Translations under genes and position numbers: made by a program
The notes under the pieces: model-generated
Database searches by the model: none
Told to the model about the DNA's origin: nothing
Seen by the model: the letters and a program-made list of their open reading frames with translations, nothing else
NCBI GenBank assembly: GCA_002179805.1
Contig: NAVB01004698.1
Location: 1 to 11,643 of the forward strand
DNA from: Acanthamoeba lenticulata
Taxonomy: Eukaryota; Discosea; Longamoebia; Acanthamoebidae
DNA: 11,643 nt
Direction: 5' to 3'
Shown: positions 7,895-11,643 of the stretch, one piece after another
Position numbering within the stretch: position 1 is the stretch's first letter
How the letters are laid out: every line of letters starts with the position of its first letter

Positions 7895-10721
7895 ATGGAA
7901 TCACCCTCGTCTTTTCTCGCACGCTCGTGGTCGCGTGCTGTGGCGTGGGCATCCCCCAGCGGTAAGAGAAAATTAGAGGTCCAGCGCGACAAGGAAGAGG
8001 AAGATCGGTTTACATGCCGTAGAGCAAACAAGCGTGCTCGTTATACGCGAACACGCGCGGAAGAACAAGAGTATCTAACCCGAATCTTGCTCCCCTCATA
8101 ATCGTACCCATCCTACGGAGGGTATTCCCTGACATGCGTATCAGTGGACCGGAGCAGGCATGGCGACATCAGCGCACGGAGGAGCAATCTTCGCTTGAAC
8201 CACCTGGAACTCCAACAAGTAAACCCGCGGCGGGTCTTGTGGATCATTTGCTGACCCCCGTCAAGCATCTCGTGCCCCACGGTCGCGCCTTTGTCACGGC
8301 TCTCTTCAGTGTGTACGGCGACAGCGGCGGCAGCAGCAGCAACACTGCTGCTCGCACGGCAGGACAGGAAGTTGAGGACGGCGCTTCCGCTGAGTCTGAA
8401 GCTGCTCCCGTGGTCTCTCCTCCTCCCCTTCCCTCGCCTCGCCCTGCCTCGTCGGCATCGCTTGTAAAGTCAAGCTCCGCGGTGGCCGCTCCGCCCTCGC
8501 CAGCCTCTTCTACCTCGCCGTCTTCCCCGCCCGACACAGACTCGAGCCTCTACACCTACATCGACCTCACCACCGGCGATGACGAAGACGAGGCCTCCGT
8601 CGACTCCTCTTCCTCTGCCTCTTTCAACTACAGCGCCCTCCCCCCTCCTGATGACGACGAGGAAGAAGAAGAAGAAGAAGTAGAGGGTAGCTCGGCAGCA
8701 GAGACGACAAGGAGGCTTGAGGAAGAGCGCGCCCTCGCCGACCAGGAGTGGCGGCAGGGCCCTCTCCTCGCCGCCCTCCGCGATGCCTTTGCCCCGCGCG
8801 GTGCTGCTCCGCGCCCGCGTGCCCCCGACCTCCTCTTTGACCTCGTGCGTACCCCAATCGCTCCTCCTCCTCCTCCGCAGCCCGCCCATTGCACACACAC
8901 ACACACTCACACACACACACACGCGTGTGTGTTTATTTGATTTGCTTTGGGGCGGGCGGGGGGGGGGGTGCAGCGGCGGATGGAGGAGAGTCAGATGTTT
9001 CGGGAGACGCTCCCGGCCGGCCCTCGTGGCGAGCCGCGGGAACACAACCTGGAGAGGGCCTCGACTCCGCGGCGAGACCGCCGAGAGCGGAGGGGACCTT
9101 CCACCTCCACCTCCACCTCCAGGACGACGTCGTTCTCATCGCCCTCGACGTCGATCCTCGACGCCATCGTGGAGGCCAAGCGCCTGCGATCTCCTCCGCC
9201 CGCCTCCTCCCGTGCGCCCCATCCTCCCTCCCTTCCTCTCCCGCCCTCCCTCACTCTGCGGCTTTTTTTCGGGGTTATGGGGGTTGGGGTTTGGGGTTTG
9301 GGTTGGGGGGAGGACTCACCCGCGCGACCGTGGAGCAGGACGAGCGCGGGCTCGCCGAGATGAACCCGAGGAGGCCGATGAGCCGTCTCTCACGGAGCTC
9401 ACCGAAGCCGACACCGAATTCGGGGCGTATGACATGTCGTCACGCCTCCAGCAGGCCGAACTGGGCCGCCAGTTCTGGACCGCCATGGCCAAGTGCGAGA
9501 GTCGCAAGCGAGTCTACGACCACAACCGCTCCACCTGGTGCGCGCTCATCCACATGTGGCCCTCGCGCGCCCAAAATGGTGGGCGGGGGAAGGGGCACTG
9601 GTTGACCGCACAAATGCGTGCGGGGGGGGGGTATGCGCAGGACGGAGGCCATCGACAAGTCGCAAGCAGCGCTGGAGCAGACCCAGTCGGCGTTTGAGGT
9701 GGCCCTCATCGAGCTGCGCGCCGAGGAGCAGCGGAGGCGTCTGGAGAAGGCGCGCGCCAAGTGGCTGGCCGAGGATCGCCGCGCGTTCAGCGCTGAGGAG
9801 CAGGCCCTCGTTAAGCGCCTCCTGAAGGGCAACCCGTCGGAGGTGCTCGTCCGCGGCTTCAACGCCGAACTCACGCGCTCGGATCTCCAGCGCCTGCGCG
9901 ACACCGAATGGCTCAACGACGAGGTCATCAACTTTTACCTCAACCTCCTCCAGAAGCGCTCCAACAACAACGCAGCCAACCCCGCCCAGGTGCTCCTCCT
10001 TCCCCCCTCCCCTCCCCCTTTCCTCTTCCTTCCAATTGGGGCGCACGGGGGGATGTGTTCTCACCCCCATCGGGCATTCCTTTTTTTGGTTGGGGGGGGG
10101 GCATATACGCACACAGGCCGAGTGGCCGAAGGTGCATTTTTTGAACACGTTCTTCTACCCGCTTCTCTCCGACAAGGGCGGGTACAACTACGCCCGCGTG
10201 CAAAAGTGGACACGGCGGGTCGACCTCTTGGCCATGCACCGCGTGGTGATCCCCATCCACTTGGGCAACCACTGGTGCCTCGCCGTCATCAACATCCAGA
10301 ACAAGTACCGCTCGCCCCCCCCCCCTCTCCTCTCCTCCTCCCCCGAGGGGGGGGTCTACAGCACAAGCACGTGACGGACGCCAGACGCTCACACGCGCGT
10401 GCATTTGTTGGGGGCTGCAGGCGATTCGAGTACTATGACTCGCTGGGGGGATCGAACAGGGAGTGCCTGCAGCGGCTGCGACGGTACCTCCAGGACGAGG
10501 CGCGCGACAAGAAGAAGACGGAGCTCGACCTGTCGACGTGGCCGGACTACCAGCCCAAGGACATCCCGCAGCAGAAGAACGGCTACGACTGTGGCGTCTT
10601 TGCGTGCAAGTTTGCCGAGTGTGTAGCGTCAGGTCGTCCATTCTACTTCTCGCAGGTGGACATGCCCATCTACCGCAAGCGCATGCTCCTTAGCATCTAC
10701 CACCAGTCTCTCTCCTCCTGA
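7895..10721 (+). CDS. ULP1: SUMO-specific cysteine protease, Ulp1/SENP family (peptidase C48)
   Basis: Ulp1/SENP enzymes mature SUMO precursors and remove SUMO from nuclear or nuclear-pore proteins. Exons: 7895-8070, 8145-8844, 8974-9211, 9339-9537, 9641-9989, 10117-10304, 10421-10721. Joined, they give 716 residues. The catalytic domain is about 505-716 and includes the WLNDEVINFYLNLL helix and FLNTFFYPLL. The catalytic set is complete: H606 (LGNHWCLAV), D623 (YYDS), Q668 (IPQQKNGYDCG) and C674. H-to-D spacing (17) and Q-to-C spacing (6) equal those of human SENP1. The long N-terminal region is disordered and Ser/Pro/acid-rich, with a basic nuclear-localisation-like stretch (about residues 42-54) and YIDLT followed by acidic residues at 197-201. 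A charged helix, likely coiled coil, spans about 440-490. The weakest join is exon 1 to exon 2 (donor GTATCT). An alternative is initiation at ATG 8134 without exon 1. Exons 2-7 join in phase without ambiguity. Confidence 0.95.
8557..8586 (+). other. SUMO-interacting motif candidate in the Ulp1 N-terminal region
   Basis: The exon encodes YIDLT followed by TGDDEDE, a short hydrophobic core with a directly attached acidic tail. This is the layout of type-a SUMO-interacting motifs such as the VIDLT cores of several SUMO-targeted proteins. In a SUMO protease it would help bind SUMO chains or sumoylated partners. It sits about 300 residues before the catalytic domain, inside otherwise low-complexity sequence. 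Short motifs arise by chance, so this is a prediction. Confidence 0.5.
8891..8932. repeat. CA dinucleotide repeat ending in an 18-bp palindrome, in Ulp1 intron 2
   Basis: A run of CA units with one interruption (8891-8920) meets CGCG and then GTGTGT. Bases 8915-8932 form a perfect palindrome centred on ACGCGT (8921-8926). The tract alternates purine and pyrimidine throughout. It lies inside the 129-bp intron 8845-8973, so it does not affect the protein. Confidence 0.85.
9271..9310 (+). repeat. G-quadruplex-prone, telomere-like G/T tract in Ulp1 intron 3
   Basis: Within the intron 9212-9338 the sense strand carries at least six runs of three or more G separated by TT, TTT or TTAT, immediately before the 3' splice site region. 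The spacing fits a G-quadruplex on the non-template strand and in the nascent RNA. It resembles degenerate telomeric repeat but is not a regular array. Confidence 0.75.
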
Positions 10722-11239
10722 GGCGCGCTCGTTCTCTGTTGTGTTCCTAAATGAACATTACTTTTATCACCGTTGACCGACCGTTATTGAGGTGCAGCAG
10801 GTGCTTCCGCAGGTCCCTGTCCCCCCCAAAGCCGGGGGGGGGGGGAAGGGAAGGGGGCCGGACCAGTGGTTCAGGATTCTCTCGCGACCTCAAGCGCCCT
10901 CGCGTGTGCTAACCGTTCGTGCGCGGTAGATTGCTGGATGATGCGGCGCAGGTGAACCTTAACGAAGCAATCGCCCCTGCCGCGTTGTTGGATTCGGTCA
11001 TCCTATTTGAACGGCTACACTAAATTAACTTCAGGCGATTGTTGCGTTACCAGCTTCTTCCGCCTCAACTCCCCTTTGACACTTTGTACGCGACCACGCA
11101 GGTGAGGATGTAGCTGATTCATCAACCACCTATGGGTGAAGAAAAGTCTGACTGCCGAAAAAGAGAGCAAGGCCATCTTGTGCAATTACGAGCACGACCG
11201 GCAGGAAGGACCGAACGCATTGGCGCACAATGAGACCGG
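10722..11239. other. Convergent spacer between the SUMO-protease and QTRT2 genes
   Basis: The genes on both sides end here, so this 518-bp stretch should hold both 3' UTRs and termination signals. It has a long G-run near 10832-10845 and otherwise average, less GC-biased sequence. I see no open frame of useful length, no clear AATAAA on either strand close to the stops, and no recognisable RNA gene. Confidence 0.5.
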
Positions 11240-11643
11240 CTAGGGGCTTGCCGATGGACGGCCATGTTTGAGGGCGTCCAGCAACTGTCGCTTGAGGTCA
11301 CTCAGGTTGCCCGCTCGCGCGTGCGCCCGGATGGCCGCGAAAAACAGGCTGTATTGGTGCGTGTTGTGACTAGTGCGCGTGTGGGCGGGTTTGGGCTTAA
11401 CTCGACTGCTCGTCCAAGAATGGGTGTTGGAACAGCAAGAGATTGGGCGTACATGTTCAGGAGGACTGCGCCGAGCATTTCGTGCGTGGCGAGGAGGTGG
11501 TGGATGTAGCCGATGGAGTGGTGCGTGCACGCATAGCACTCGCAGCCCAGCGAGATCGGTCGCGGATCGAGCTTGTACACACTCTCCCGCACGTTCACCT
11601 TGAAGGGGTCCTCCATGTAGGCCAATCCCGTCGGCGAGCCTGG
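11240..11643 (-). CDS. QTRT2: Queuine tRNA-ribosyltransferase accessory subunit 2 (QTRT2), C-terminal part
   Basis: QTRT2 is the non-catalytic partner of QTRT1 in the eukaryotic TGT heterodimer that inserts queuine at position 34 of tRNAs with GUN anticodons. Two exons are visible: 11643-11454 (continues beyond the window) and 11369-11240, with an 84-bp intron between (donor GTACGC, acceptor CTAG). The zinc site is intact: CECYAC (CxCxxC), plus the histidine of LLNIHN created exactly at the splice junction. YIHHLLATHEMLGAVLL and the following YSLFFAAIRAH match QTRT2 much better than QTRT1, which has a different helix (FLHALLHSDN type) here. The protein ends 37 codons after the zinc histidine, a normal end for the family. 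The usual Arg before A-Y-I-H-H is Ile here (HHSIGYIHH). The catalytic half of the domain and the start lie outside. Confidence 0.9.
   Translation of the reverse strand, partial: RLADGIGLHGGPLQGERAGECVQARSATDLAGLRVLCVHAPLHRLHPPPPRHARNARRSPPEHVRPISCCSNTHSWTSSRVKPKPAHTRTSHNTHQYSLFFAAIRAHARAGNLSDLKRQLLDALKHGRPSASP

Noticed and set aside
8071..8144. Possible U12-type (minor spliceosome) intron because of the GTATCT donor
   Set aside because: The minor donor consensus continues CCTT, which is absent, and no TTCCTTAAC-like branch site is seen before the acceptor.

Overview
This window is nuclear DNA from a GC-rich, intron-dense eukaryote. An Acanthamoeba-like amoebozoan is the best guess. The grounds are very short, frequent introns (67-177 bp), 5' splice sites mostly of the form GTRCGY, strong G/C third-position bias, simple-sequence and poly-G/poly-C tracts confined to introns, and a gene architecture (ankyrin repeats plus Sec7) known from Dictyostelium secG. 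No bacterial, mobile-element or CRISPR feature was found. Every open frame longer than about 100 codons that is not an exon named here is a shadow frame of GC-rich coding DNA.

Layout: (1) 66-5332, minus strand: 14 exons of an ankyrin-repeat/Sec7 Arf-GEF (secG-like). Its 3' end (rest of Sec7 and any PH domain) lies left of the window. (2) 5333-5647: compact divergent intergenic/promoter region. (3) 5648-7437, plus strand: complete seven-exon gene for 26S proteasome lid subunit Rpn6/PSMD11. (4) 7438-7894: spacer. (5) 7895-10721, plus strand: seven-exon gene for a SUMO protease of the Ulp1/SENP (C48) family with an N-terminal nuclear-localisation-like segment and a SUMO-interacting-motif candidate. 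(6) 10722-11239: convergent spacer. (7) 11240-11643, minus strand: last two exons of the queuine tRNA-ribosyltransferase accessory subunit (QTRT2), with the 5' part right of the window.

I built the exon models by joining open segments so that reading phase, GT/AG boundaries and family conservation all agree. Joined lengths are 1212 codons (secG-like, partial), 431 aa (Rpn6) and 716 aa (Ulp1). The genes do not form a pathway. Rpn6 (ubiquitin-proteasome) and Ulp1 (SUMO) are both ubiquitin-family housekeeping functions and run head-to-tail, but nothing in the sequence shows co-regulation.

The least ordinary points are: an unrecognised N-terminal region of about 345 residues and a split ankyrin array on the Arf-GEF; a 132-bp in-frame intron-like segment inside its exon 2 (exitron candidate); a consistent polarity of C-tracts near donors and G-tracts near acceptors across many introns; and a G-quadruplex-like run in a Ulp1 intron. 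I found no clearly undescribed biological system.
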